Shown piece after piece: positions 28,836 to 38,392 of a stretch of 57,899 bases of DNA. Source of the stretch: Oxalobacteraceae bacterium. Its GTDB lineage: Bacteria; Pseudomonadota; Gammaproteobacteria; Burkholderiales; Burkholderiaceae_D. The DNA lies in the NCBI GenBank assembly GCA_027490725.1, contig JAIXXN010000030.1:1-57899 (forward strand), in the 5' to 3' direction. The notes beneath the pieces were generated by a model. That model worked only from the letters and a program-made list of their open reading frames with translations. It did not search any database and was not told the DNA's origin. The stretch's first letter is position 1, and each line of letters begins with the position of its first letter. The translations under genes and the position numbers were made by a program.

Positions 28836-31070
28836 ATGGGTGTTTTTTCGCAGGATGAGCGTACGGGCGAGCAGCCGGCAGTCGAGGATGACGGGCCGTT
28901 ACGCCTGCGCGATGCGCTGGTGCGGCGCAATGCTTTCGCCGTCAGCCATCCTGCGACGCCACTCGATGCCGGTGGCAGTTTCCGTCTGCCCCTGATCGGC
29001 CATCTGCCCGCGCAGCGTCAGCTCAGCGTGCTATCGACTTCGCTGGCACTCAGCCTGTTGCTGAGCGTTGGCGCGGTGGCGTGGAACACCATCCACAGCG
29101 CTCACCGGTCCACCCAGACCCAGATCGCCAGCGATGCGCTGATGCACTCGCAGCGTATCGGCAAGGCGGCACCGAATGCCGTGCAGGGCAGCGAAGAGGG
29201 CTTCCGCCAGCTCGAACAGAGCCGCAAGGAGCTTAACGCAGCATTCACGCTGATGCTGCGGGGTGGCAGTTATCAGGGCCGTGAACTGGGTGCGCCGATC
29301 GAAGCGCTGGCGCCGCTGGTGGCAGGCGCGCGCAAGCAGTGGCAGGGATCCGATCTGGCGGCAGGTACCATTCTGCTGCTGAAAACGGATCTGAGCGGGG
29401 TCGATAGAACCCTCAAAAAACTCCATGCCATGTCGCCCGATCTGCTGGTGCGCACGGAGGAAATTTCCGCCTTCAAGGTGCAGCATGGCGGTAGCCCGCG
29501 CGAGATCGCGGCGCTCGGCAAGCTGACCATGCTGACCCAGCGCATGAGCCGCAATGCCAGTGAATTTGTCACGCTGGGCGGCGTCAGTTCGGAGAGTGCG
29601 TTTCAGCTGGGGCGCGATACTACCGTGTTCCGCAATACCGTGGATGGTTTCCTGAATGGCAGCGCTGCGCTGGGCCTGACTGCGGTACATGATGCGCCAT
29701 TGCGCGAAAAATTCGTCAGTCTGAAAGCCGATTTCGAGGATTATCAGAAGCTGGTGACGGCCATCCTCGACAAGCTCGATAAATTCGGCGCTGCCAAGAA
29801 TGCCGAACAGCTGATCTTCCATGACAACGAAGCGCTGCGTCAGCGTCTGAGCGCCCTGCAGCATGCCTACCGCAACGAACAGGATACCCTGGGCCTGCCG
29901 TTCTGGCTGATGGTGGCAGGCGGCATACTGACGCTGTTGCTGGCCGCGGCGATTGGCCGTGTGCTGCTGCTCGATTCGCAGCAGCGCACCCGTGGCGCGG
30001 AACGGCGCCGGCGCGAAGCGGACGCCATGCGTCAGCAATCGCAGCAGCAGGAAGAGCAGGCCAAGGCTGACAATGCCCAGACCCAGGCTGCGATTCTGCG
30101 CCTGATGAACGAATTGCAGGAAGTGGCGGACGGCGATCTGACGGTACAGGCCACGGTCACGGAAGACATCACCGGCGCGATTGCCGATTCGGTTAACTAC
30201 ACGGTGGAAGAGTTGCGCGGACTGGTGGGACGGGTCACGGCGACCGCCCAGCAGGTTACCGACGCTTCGACCCAGGCACAGAGTATTTCCAGCGGTCTGC
30301 TGGCCGCGTCGCAGCAGCAGTCGCGTGAAATTATCGATGCCTCGGCCACGGTGGTGCAGATGGCCCACGACATTACCGACGTCTCGCGCTCGGCCAGCGT
30401 CTCGGCCGATGTGGCGCGCCAGTCGGTGGCAGCAGCGCAGCAGGGCGCCACGGCGGTGGCCAATGCCATCAAGGGCATGCACGAAATCCGCGAGCAGATT
30501 CAGGATACCTCCAAGCGTATCAAGCGACTGGGCGAGTCGTCACAGGAGATCGGCGAGATCACCGAACTGATTTCCGATATTACCGAGCAGACCAATATTC
30601 TGGCGCTGAATGCGGCGATCCAGGCCGCATCGGCCGGCGAGGCCGGACGCGGCTTCTCGGTGGTGGCGGAAGAAGTGCAGCGGCTGGCGGAACGTTCGGC
30701 CGGTGCCGCCAAACAGATTGGTGCGCTGGTGCGCACCATCCAGACCGATACCCACGATGCCGTGGCAGCGATGGAGAAATCCACGCAGGGCGTAGTGGAA
30801 GGCGCGCGCCTGTCCGATGCAGCCGGTGCGGCGCTGAACGATATCTCGCAAGTGTCGGAACGGCTGGCCGGACTGATCTCCGAGATCGCACTGGCCACCG
30901 GTACGCAGGCGACGTCGGCCAGCGCGGTGGCGCACAATATCCAGCACATTCTGAACGTTACCGAGCAGACTCAGGATGGCACCCAGCAAACCACACTCTC
31001 TATTCACAAACTCTCAGTGCTGGCGCAGGAATTGAAAAATTCGGTCGCGCGCTTCCGTATTGCGTCCTGA
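28836..31070 (+). CDS. pilJ: Type IV pilus chemoreceptor PilJ (methyl-accepting protein)
   Basis: The 744-residue receptor has an N-terminal cytoplasmic stretch, membrane helix 1 at about 63-83, a periplasmic PilJ-type ligand domain with two helical repeats (each with an Arg/Ser-rich TQRMSR- or SQRIGK-like motif), membrane helix 2 at about 355-378, a HAMP-like region and a long signalling coiled coil. The signalling tip [20 protein letters not shown] is intact. ATG 28836 has AGGAAAGG upstream. In Pseudomonas, PilJ senses pilin and surface contact. The N-terminal 60 residues before helix 1 are longer than usual and proline/arginine-rich. A PilK methyltransferase gene is not present next to it. 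Confidence 0.93.
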   Translation: MGVFSQDERTGEQPAVEDDGPLRLRDALVRRNAFAVSHPATPLDAGGSFRLPLIGHLPAQRQLSVLSTSLALSLLLSVGAVAWNTIHSAHRSTQTQIASDALMHSQRIGKAAPNAVQGSEEGFRQLEQSRKELNAAFTLMLRGGSYQGRELGAPIEALAPLVAGARKQWQGSDLAAGTILLLKTDLSGVDRTLKKLHAMSPDLLVRTEEISAFKVQHGGSPREIAALGKLTMLTQRMSRNASEFVTLGGVSSESAFQLGRDTTVFRNTVDGFLNGSAALGLTAVHDAPLREKFVSLKADFEDYQKLVTAILDKLDKFGAAKNAEQLIFHDNEALRQRLSALQHAYRNEQDTLGLPFWLMVAGGILTLLLAAAIGRVLLLDSQQRTRGAERRRREADAMRQQSQQQEEQAKADNAQTQAAILRLMNELQEVADGDLTVQATVTEDITGAIADSVNYTVEELRGLVGRVTATAQQVTDASTQAQSISSGLLAASQQQSREIIDASATVVQMAHDITDVSRSASVSADVARQSVAAAQQGATAVANAIKGMHEIREQIQDTSKRIKRLGESSQEIGEITELISDITEQTNILALNAAIQAASAGEAGRGFSVVAEEVQRLAERSAGAAKQIGALVRTIQTDTHDAVAAMEKSTQGVVEGARLSDAAGAALNDISQVSERLAGLISEIALATGTQATSASAVAHNIQHILNVTEQTQDGTQQTTLSIHKLSVLAQELKNSVARFRIAS

Positions 31071-31099
31071 CCCGTCCACATTGAAAGACCGAGGCAAGT

Positions 31100-34000
31100 A
31101 TGAGCACAACAGATTTTCCGAATCTTCCGCAATTTGATACCGGCCCCCTGTCGTGGGTGATGGTGGAGATCCGCGAAGCACTGGCACGTTCGAAAACGGC
31201 ATTGTTCGAGGCCGGCGGGCGCGCTGCGGAAGATCAGGCGACCCAGTTGCAGCATGCGCGCTCGCACCTGCATCAGGCCCATGGCGCTTTGCAGATGGTC
31301 GATCTGGAAGGCCCGTCGGTGCTGACCCAGCTGGCCGAGCTGGCGCTTGACCGCTTCAAGGACGGCAGTCTGAAATGCAGTACCGATCACGCCCAGGTGG
31401 TGGCTGATGCCTATCAGGCACTGGTCGAGTATCTGCAGGAACTGCTCGATGGCGGCGCGCTGCAGCCGCTGCGGCTGTTCCCTTACTATCAGGCCTTGCA
31501 GCAGATGCTGGGTGCGGAACGCATCCATCCGGCCGATCTGTTCTATCCGGCGCTGGCGCCAGCGGCGCAAGCGCAGACCTCCGTCTCAGGAATTGATGCG
31601 GCATCCGCGACCACTGCGGCGCCACTGGCGGCGGCCGATTACGCAGTGTTCCGGAGCCGCTTTGAAAAGGCCCTGCTGCCGTATCTGAAAAGCACCGACC
31701 TCGAACAGCAGCAGGAACATGCCGAAGCCTTGCTACAAGCCGTGCAGGCAGTGGCCGCGGCCCAGAGCGAGCCACAGGCGCGCAGTTTCTGGCTGGCGCA
31801 GCAGGCGTTTGCAGAACTGGTCGCCACGGGCAAGCTGGCGGGCAGCCTGTATGTAAAACAGTTATTTGGTCTGATCAATCTGCAGATCCGCCGTCTCAGT
31901 CAGGGCAATACGGCGCAGCCGGAAGGCATGCTGCGCGACGCGCTGTTCTTCGTCGCCGCAGCTGACACCTCGTTCGCCTCCGGGGTGGTGCAGCAGGTGC
32001 GTTCTGCGTTTGCGCTCGATGGTCTGGTACCAGCCAACTACGAACAGCGTCGCTACGGTCGGATTGATAACGGCGCACTGGCGCACGCACAGGCGGGTAT
32101 GGGCAAGGCCAAGGCGGCGTGGGAGCGGCTGGCGCTAGAACACGATCCGGCGCTGGAAGCTGGCCTGAGTGCCGCGCTAGCCGACGTGGCGCGGGCCGCG
32201 GAACAATTGAATCAGCCGGCACTGGGCACGCTGATGCGCGAGCTGGCCGGAGTGACCGAACATACTGCGCATGCCGGACGCAGTCCTGCACTGGCGCAGG
32301 AAGTCGCGGCGGCGCTGCAGTTTGCCGAACACGGGCTGGCCCAGATCCGCCACCTGCCGGGCGATTTTGCCGCGCATGCCGACACGCTGGGCGCGCGCCT
32401 GCAGGCACTGGCGAAAGGTGACACGCTGCCGCAGCCGCCCCAGTGGCAGGACGGGCTGGCGCAGCAGATGCAACAGGACGATACGGTACTGGCGCTGGCG
32501 CAGGAAATGAAGAGCAGTCTGCGCCAGGTGGAAAAGACGCTGGACGATTTCTATGCAGATGCCAGTCGGCGTCCCGCGCTGGCCGGGCTGGCGTCGCCAC
32601 TCCAGCAGCTACAGGATACGCTGGCGCAGCTCGAGCAGGACGATGCCAGCCGCGCCATGCAGCATGTGCAGACCAGTGTTGCTGCGCTGGCCGATGGCCT
32701 AAGCGTAGGTAGCACGGGGAGCGACGCTGCGGCGCTCGAAGAAATTGCGCAGAATGTGGGAGCGCTCGGTTTCTTCTTCGATATGCTGGGGCAGAATGCC
32801 GGCGCTGCACGTCAGCGCTTCACGTTCGATGCGAGTCTGGGGCGCTTCCGTGCAGTGCCGTTCCGCAAAATGGCGGCCGGCGGCAGCATTCCTCTGCTCG
32901 ATGAACAGGTCAGTGCGCCGGCGACAGCGCCATCAGCGCAGCCTGCAGCCGCCGTGCCGCCGGTGCATGCCGCCGGCGTGCAGACCGAGTTGCTGGAGAT
33001 TTTTGTCGACGAAGCACAGCATGTTCTGCAGACGGTCGGTGCGGCACTGGCGCACTCCTACGGCGACACCAGCAGCGAAGCGGGCCTGAGCACCATGCGG
33101 CGCTCCTTCCATACGCTGAAGGGCAGCGCGCGAATGGTGGCACTGCAGCAGTTTGCCGAGGCGGCGCATGCGGTCGAGCGCGTGCTCAATGGCTGGCTGG
33201 CCGAGGCCCGTCCAGCCAGTGATGCCTTGCTGGCGATGCTGGAGCTGGCATTACGCGAAATGACGGTGTGGGTGGAAGAGCTGGCGCTGGGCGGCGCCTC
33301 GATACGGGATGGCGCGACCATCCTTGCCGCCGCAGCAGCATTGAACCAGACACCGGAACCAGCGGCAGCTGTGGCGACGCCGTCGACAGAGCCGGTGACG
33401 CCGGAGTTGGCCACCGGGCCGGCTGCACCGGCGGTGCCGCCAGTCCGCAGCGCGCCGGTGGTGAATGGCAATGTGATCGAATTCCCGGTAATTACGCCAG
33501 CGGTAGCGCGGGACGACAATCTGAAACAGGTCGGTGAGCTGGAGATTCCACTGCCGCTGTACAACATCTATCTGCACGAGACCGATGAACTGGTGCGCTT
33601 GCTGGCGCAGGACTTCGGCGAATGGCGTCACGAACCGCGTCGTCCCGTCAATCCGGAAGCGTTGCAGGCTGCGCATACGCTGGCGGGTACTTCCGGTACG
33701 CTCGGTTTCAGCGCCTTGCGGGAGCTGGCGCTGGCACTGGAGGCGACGCTGGAAGCACTGCTGCCACCGGCGCCGCATCTCGATCAGGTACAGCACGATC
33801 TGCTGGATTTCACGATTGCCCGGATCCGTCAGATGCTGCAGAGTTTTGCAGCGGCAGAGATGCCAGCAGCCCAGCCGGAACTGATTGCTGCGCTACAGGA
33901 ACTGGCGGCAGAACTGGCCGCCACCGCACCGGCCGCCAGTCTCGCTATCGAAGCACGTCTCGATGATCTGGTGGCCGACACCATGGACAGTCTGAACGCG

Positions 34001-36670
34001 CAGAAACCGATGGATGCGGCGCTGGATCAACTGTTCCGCGATACCTTTGACGCCATTAGCAGCAGCGCGAAAGACCAGCCGGCGGCGCCGTCGGCCGCGC
34101 CAGAAATGGTGGTGGCACGCAGCGATGACAGTATCGATGATCTGTTCAACGCGGCGTTTGACGACACCTTTGCCGATCCGCCGTTACGGATGGCAGAACC
34201 GGCAGCACTGGCGCCGGAGCTGGCACCGATACCGCAAACGGATCCCGAGCCGGTAGCGCAGCCCGAACCGGAAGCCGAAGCCGAACCGGAAGCCGAACCG
34301 GAAGACATAGACCTAGCCTTAGCCGAACCGGCAACAGCACCGGAATCGGAACCGGAACCGGAACCGGCCCCTCTCTTCAAGCCGGAGCCAGCGTCTGAAG
34401 CTGCGCTGGAATCTGCAGCGTCCCTGACGGCTGCCGGACTGCCACTGCCCGACAGCGCCGCTGCACACTACACCGACGAACTCGATGCCGACCTGCTGCC
34501 GGTGTTCCTCGAAGAAGGCGCCGATCTGCTGCCGCAAGTGGGACAGGCGCTGCGTGCATGGCAACAGCAGCCGGAAGATAAGGACACCGCACAATCGCTG
34601 CTCCGCCTGCTGCATACCTTAAAGGGCAGCGCGCGCATGGCCGGCGCGATGCGTCTCGGCCAGCACGTGCACGAAAGTGAAACCCATATCGAGCAGATGC
34701 TGCAAGCCGGCGCGGCAACCCCGCACGCCTTCGAAGAACTGCTGACGCACTACGACCACGCCCTGCTGCTGTTCGAACAATTGCAGCAAGCAGCCAGCAG
34801 ATCACCCGACAGCAGTGCCGACACCGCGCCGCAAGTTGGCACTGACGAAGAAGCGCTGACCAGCGGCAAAGCGCCGATGGTGCGCGTGCGTGCCGATATT
34901 CTTGACCGTCTGGTGAATCAGGCTGGCGAAGTGTCGATCTCGCGTTCGCGCCTGGAAAACGAAGTGGGCACCTTGCGTGCCACGCTGGGCGACTTCTCGG
35001 AAAACCTGCAGCGTCTGCAGCGCCAGTTGCGCGAAGTGGAAGTGCAGGCCGAATCGCAGATTGCGTCGCGCATGTCGATCTCCGGCGAGCGCGAATTCGA
35101 TCCGCTCGAGTTCGACCGCTTTACCCGCCTGCAGGAACTGACCCGCATGATGGCAGAAAGTGTTAACGACGTCGCCGCCTTCCATGAAGGTCTGGAGCGC
35201 AGCGTGGACAGTGCCAGTGACGATCTGGTCCAGCAAGCGCGCCTGACACGCGAGCTGCAGCATGACCTGATGCGGGTGCGCATGGTGCCCTTCTCCAGCA
35301 TCGCCGAGCGGCTGTTCCGGGTTGCGCGTCAGAGTGCCAAGGAAGTGGATAAGCGCGTCAATCTCGATATCCGTGGTGGCAACGTGGAGATCGACCGCAG
35401 TGTACTGGAACGTATGGCGGCGCCCTTCGAGCATCTGGTGCGCAATGCGATTGCCCATGGCGTGGAAGACCGCGCCGGCCGACTTGCCGCCGGCAAGCCG
35501 GAAGTGGGCGAATTGCTGGTGCAGGTAGCGCAGCAGGGCAGCGAAGTCGTGCTGGAATTTAGCGACGATGGCGGCGGACTCGATCTGGCGCGGATCCGCG
35601 CCAAGGCGCTGGAAAGCGGCCTGCTGGCGGCAGGCGAAACGCCGAGTGACGCCCAGCTGGCGCAGCTGATTTTTGCGTCCGGCTTTTCGACTGCCAGCGA
35701 ACTGACGGAATTGTCCGGGCGTGGCGTCGGCATGGATGTGGTGCAGTCCGAAGCGCAGGCGCTCGGTGGCCGCGTGGCGCTGGCCAGCGCTGCGGGGCAG
35801 GGCGCGCGCATTACCGTGCACCTGCCGATGACACTGGCCGTCTCGCAAGTAGTGCTGTTCAGCGCAGCTGGCAAAAGCTATGCGGTGCCGGCGGTGATGG
35901 TGGAACAGGTGCTGCAGCTGAAGGACGCCGCGCTGAGCGACGCACAGCGCGACGCCGGCATCAGCGTGCAGGGGCAGAGCGTGCCGTTCGATTATCTGCC
36001 AGCGTTGCTGGGGCATGGCACGCCGGCGCCGGCGCAGCGTTCGCTGCCAGTGCTGCTGTTACGCCATGGCGCCGAACGGCTGGCGATACTGGTCGACGAA
36101 GTGCAGGGCAATCGCGAAGTGGTGGTCAAGAATCTCGGTCCGCAACTGGCACGCATGGTGGGGATTGCCGGTGCCACGGTACTCGGATCCGGTGAAATCG
36201 TACTGATTCTGAATCCGCTGGCGCTGGCGCAGCAACTGGCCCAGCATCCCGAACTGCGCCAGCGCTATGCCGAGGCGACCCGTGACAACCCGCCAGCGCC
36301 GCTGACTGCCCCGGTAATTATGGTGGTCGACGATTCGTTGACGGTACGCCGCGTCACCCAGCGCCTGTTGGAACGCGAAGGTTATCAGGTACTACTGGCC
36401 AAGGATGGCGTAGAAGCACTCGAGCAGTTGCAGCAGGAGTTGCCGGACCTGATGCTAGTCGATATCGAAATGCCGCGCATGGATGGTTACGACCTGACCC
36501 GCAAAGTGCGTAGCGACGCGCGCAGCAGCGCTATCCCGATCATCATGATCACCTCGCGCAGCGCCGACAAACATCGCAATCTGGCCATGGAACTGGGCGT
36601 GAATGCCTACTTCGGCAAGCCCTATCCCGAGCCGGAACTGCTGGAAACGATCGCCGCTCTGCTGAAATAA
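31100..36670 (+). CDS. chpA: Hybrid chemotaxis kinase ChpA/PilL with several Hpt domains and a receiver
   Basis: The 1856-residue kinase is the hub of the pilus chemosensory pathway. An N-terminal pseudo-Hpt region comes first. Three Hpt-type histidines follow: His671 (HTLKGSARM), His859 (HTLAGTSGT) and His1172 (HTLKGSARM). An acidic Glu/Pro linker lies at about 1048-1095. The CheA core starts near 1258, with the N box EHLVRNAIAHG (Asn1449), ATP lid motifs DDGGG and GRGVGMDVV, then a CheW-like P5 domain. A C-terminal receiver begins near 1737 with phosphoacceptor Asp1788 (LMLVDIEMPRMDGYD). The starting ATG lies 29 bases after pilJ. ChpB and ChpC genes are not adjacent. Confidence 0.94.
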   Translation: MSTTDFPNLPQFDTGPLSWVMVEIREALARSKTALFEAGGRAAEDQATQLQHARSHLHQAHGALQMVDLEGPSVLTQLAELALDRFKDGSLKCSTDHAQVVADAYQALVEYLQELLDGGALQPLRLFPYYQALQQMLGAERIHPADLFYPALAPAAQAQTSVSGIDAASATTAAPLAAADYAVFRSRFEKALLPYLKSTDLEQQQEHAEALLQAVQAVAAAQSEPQARSFWLAQQAFAELVATGKLAGSLYVKQLFGLINLQIRRLSQGNTAQPEGMLRDALFFVAAADTSFASGVVQQVRSAFALDGLVPANYEQRRYGRIDNGALAHAQAGMGKAKAAWERLALEHDPALEAGLSAALADVARAAEQLNQPALGTLMRELAGVTEHTAHAGRSPALAQEVAAALQFAEHGLAQIRHLPGDFAAHADTLGARLQALAKGDTLPQPPQWQDGLAQQMQQDDTVLALAQEMKSSLRQVEKTLDDFYADASRRPALAGLASPLQQLQDTLAQLEQDDASRAMQHVQTSVAALADGLSVGSTGSDAAALEEIAQNVGALGFFFDMLGQNAGAARQRFTFDASLGRFRAVPFRKMAAGGSIPLLDEQVSAPATAPSAQPAAAVPPVHAAGVQTELLEIFVDEAQHVLQTVGAALAHSYGDTSSEAGLSTMRRSFHTLKGSARMVALQQFAEAAHAVERVLNGWLAEARPASDALLAMLELALREMTVWVEELALGGASIRDGATILAAAAALNQTPEPAAAVATPSTEPVTPELATGPAAPAVPPVRSAPVVNGNVIEFPVITPAVARDDNLKQVGELEIPLPLYNIYLHETDELVRLLAQDFGEWRHEPRRPVNPEALQAAHTLAGTSGTLGFSALRELALALEATLEALLPPAPHLDQVQHDLLDFTIARIRQMLQSFAAAEMPAAQPELIAALQELAAELAATAPAASLAIEARLDDLVADTMDSLNAQKPMDAALDQLFRDTFDAISSSAKDQPAAPSAAPEMVVARSDDSIDDLFNAAFDDTFADPPLRMAEPAALAPELAPIPQTDPEPVAQPEPEAEAEPEAEPEDIDLALAEPATAPESEPEPEPAPLFKPEPASEAALESAASLTAAGLPLPDSAAAHYTDELDADLLPVFLEEGADLLPQVGQALRAWQQQPEDKDTAQSLLRLLHTLKGSARMAGAMRLGQHVHESETHIEQMLQAGAATPHAFEELLTHYDHALLLFEQLQQAASRSPDSSADTAPQVGTDEEALTSGKAPMVRVRADILDRLVNQAGEVSISRSRLENEVGTLRATLGDFSENLQRLQRQLREVEVQAESQIASRMSISGEREFDPLEFDRFTRLQELTRMMAESVNDVAAFHEGLERSVDSASDDLVQQARLTRELQHDLMRVRMVPFSSIAERLFRVARQSAKEVDKRVNLDIRGGNVEIDRSVLERMAAPFEHLVRNAIAHGVEDRAGRLAAGKPEVGELLVQVAQQGSEVVLEFSDDGGGLDLARIRAKALESGLLAAGETPSDAQLAQLIFASGFSTASELTELSGRGVGMDVVQSEAQALGGRVALASAAGQGARITVHLPMTLAVSQVVLFSAAGKSYAVPAVMVEQVLQLKDAALSDAQRDAGISVQGQSVPFDYLPALLGHGTPAPAQRSLPVLLLRHGAERLAILVDEVQGNREVVVKNLGPQLARMVGIAGATVLGSGEIVLILNPLALAQQLAQHPELRQRYAEATRDNPPAPLTAPVIMVVDDSLTVRRVTQRLLEREGYQVLLAKDGVEALEQLQQELPDLMLVDIEMPRMDGYDLTRKVRSDARSSAIPIIMITSRSADKHRNLAMELGVNAYFGKPYPEPELLETIAALLK

Positions 36671-36792
36671 CCGGGGGCAGATCCGACATCCGGACACGAG
36701 CTCAGCTGGTTTCGCGTCCCCTCGGGAGGTTTTCGGGCGCGGATTGGACGGTAATGTCGAGTACGTGTCTTAATGTCGGATCTGTCCCCGGG
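36671..36792. repeat. Inverted REP-like element (REPIN-like) filling the chpA-phrB gap
   Basis: Arm 1 (36671-36689) and arm 2 (36774-36792) are inverted copies matching at 18 of 19 positions; the core is CAGATCCGACAT on one side and ATGTCGGATCTG on the other, with a C/G-rich outer end. Pairing extends inward in an imperfect way (GACACG at about 36693, CGTGTC at about 36764). The first arm begins right after the chpA stop and the second ends one base before the phrB stop codon. Motifs of the type GGGGACAG-x-TCCGACAT are known from REP elements of betaproteobacteria that move with RAYT transposases; no RAYT gene is in this window. It could also act as a two-way transcript terminator. Confidence 0.7.
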
Positions 36793-36793
36793 T

Positions 36794-38230
36794 TTAGTCG
36801 GGCTTTTTTACGACGGCGTAGCGCTCTAGCGTGCGTTTGCGGGCTTCGTCGTGCATGACGAGCGGCTCGGGGTAGTCGGGCCGCAGCATGCGCGGGACTA
36901 GCCACGGTGCGTGGATTTCCTTGTCGCTCAGGCTTTTTAGCGCGGGCAGATAGCGGCGGATGAATTTGCCGCTGGCGTCGAACTTTTCCGATTGGGTGAT
37001 CGGATTGAAGATGCGGAAGTAGGGCTGGGCATCGCAGCCGGATGATGATGCCCACTGCCAGCCGCCATTGTTCGAGGCTAGATCGAAATCGTTCAGGTGC
37101 AGCGCGAAATAGGCTTCGCCACGGCGCCAGTCTATGCCCAGATCCTTGATCAGGAAGCAGGCCGTGACCATGCGCAGCCGGTTGTGCATATAGCCGGTCT
37201 GGTTCAGCTGCGCCATGGCCGCATCGACCAGCGGATAGCCGGTGCGTCCGGCACACCAGGCTTCGAACAGGGCGTCCGCCTGCGGCCCCTGTTCCCATTT
37301 GATCGCGTCATAGGCCGGTTTGAAGGCGCTGTGCACCACGTGCGGGTGGTGATACAGAATCATGGCGTAGAACTCGCGCCAGATCAATTCTGCCAGCCAG
37401 ACGGCAGCACCTTCGCCACCGGCGCCACGCTCGATCAGGTCGACCACGCTGCGCACCATATGCCGCACCGACAGGGTGCCAAAACGGAAGTGCAGCGATA
37501 GATAGGACGGTCCTTTGACGGCAGGGAAGTCGCGCGCGTCCTTGTACTGGGCGATGCGGGTCAGGAACTGTTCGAACAGGCTGGCCGCACCGGACATGCC
37601 GGTGGGGATCTGCAGGCTGGCCAGATTGCTGGGCTCGAAACCGAGTTCGGCCAGTGTCAGCAAGGACGCTGCAGGCGATGGCGGGGCGGCCAGCCGCGCC
37701 GCCATCGGTTCGATGTGATACGGCGCCAGCACCACCGGGTCGGCCGCCAGCTTTTTCAGCCAGGCGTTTTTATACGGGGTGAAGACGGAAAACACCCCGC
37801 CGGTCTGCGACAGCACTTCGCTCTTTTCGAAGATCACCTGATCCTTGTAGCTGAAGAACTGCCGGCCAGCGGCCTGCAAGGCTTGCTGCACGGCAGCGTC
37901 GCGGGCGATCGCCTGCGGTTCGTAATCGTGGTTGCAGAACACTGCGTCGACCCCGAGTTCGGCGGCCAGCCGGGGAATTTCGAGGCAGGCATCGGCATGG
38001 CGGGTGATCAGGTAGCCGCCCATCTGGCGCAACTCGGCATCGACTTCGGCAATGCTGGCGTGGATGAAGTCGACGCGCCGGTCACTGCGCGGCAGCAGCG
38101 ACAGTATCCTGCTGTCATAGACGAAAACACAATACACCCGTTCACTCTGTTGTAAAGCCTGATGCAGGGCTACATGGTCGAAGGCGCGCAGGTCGCGGCG
38201 CAGCCAGACCAGCGAAGATTTCAGTTTCAT
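36794..38230 (-). CDS. phrB: Deoxyribodipyrimidine photolyase
   Basis: The 478-residue flavoprotein repairs UV-induced cyclobutane pyrimidine dimers using blue light. The N-terminal antenna-binding domain starts MKLKSSLVWLRRDLRAFDH. The FAD domain contains SYLSLHFRFGTLSVR, WLAELIWREFY and GYMHNRLRMVTACFL, followed by the Trp-rich SNNGGWQWASSSG segment, all class I photolyase signatures. I set the start at ATG 38230; the frame stays open for 270 codons further upstream, but that part is the complement of yqgE and is not coding. It is divergent from yqgE, with a dyad in the 162-base gap. Confidence 0.96.
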   Translation of the reverse strand: MKLKSSLVWLRRDLRAFDHVALHQALQQSERVYCVFVYDSRILSLLPRSDRRVDFIHASIAEVDAELRQMGGYLITRHADACLEIPRLAAELGVDAVFCNHDYEPQAIARDAAVQQALQAAGRQFFSYKDQVIFEKSEVLSQTGGVFSVFTPYKNAWLKKLAADPVVLAPYHIEPMAARLAAPPSPAASLLTLAELGFEPSNLASLQIPTGMSGAASLFEQFLTRIAQYKDARDFPAVKGPSYLSLHFRFGTLSVRHMVRSVVDLIERGAGGEGAAVWLAELIWREFYAMILYHHPHVVHSAFKPAYDAIKWEQGPQADALFEAWCAGRTGYPLVDAAMAQLNQTGYMHNRLRMVTACFLIKDLGIDWRRGEAYFALHLNDFDLASNNGGWQWASSSGCDAQPYFRIFNPITQSEKFDASGKFIRRYLPALKSLSDKEIHAPWLVPRMLRPDYPEPLVMHDEARKRTLERYAVVKKPD

Positions 38231-38286
38231 TCTGTCTGTCTCAAAGGGTTCGGGTGGGGGCAAACGTGGTCGTTGACGCAATTCAG

Positions 38287-38319
38287 TGTAAACTATCGGT
38301 GTAAAGATAGCTGTACACC
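38287..38319. promoter_or_regulatory. Dyad and direct repeats in the phrB-yqgE divergent gap
   Basis: GGTGTA (38298-38303) and TACACC (38314-38319) form an inverted repeat. GTGTAAA occurs twice 13 bases apart (38287-38293 and 38300-38306). TTGACG (38273) is a possible -35 element, but no -10 fits at normal spacing. The arrangement suggests an operator. Light- or DNA-damage-related control of phrB is possible, but nothing in the sequence identifies the regulator. Confidence 0.35.
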
Positions 38320-38392
38320 AAGCGAGTTGCTGGCCGGAAGAAGTTAGCCGGGCGAATACTACAGGAATAGTTGGCAGCTCAGAAAGATCACG

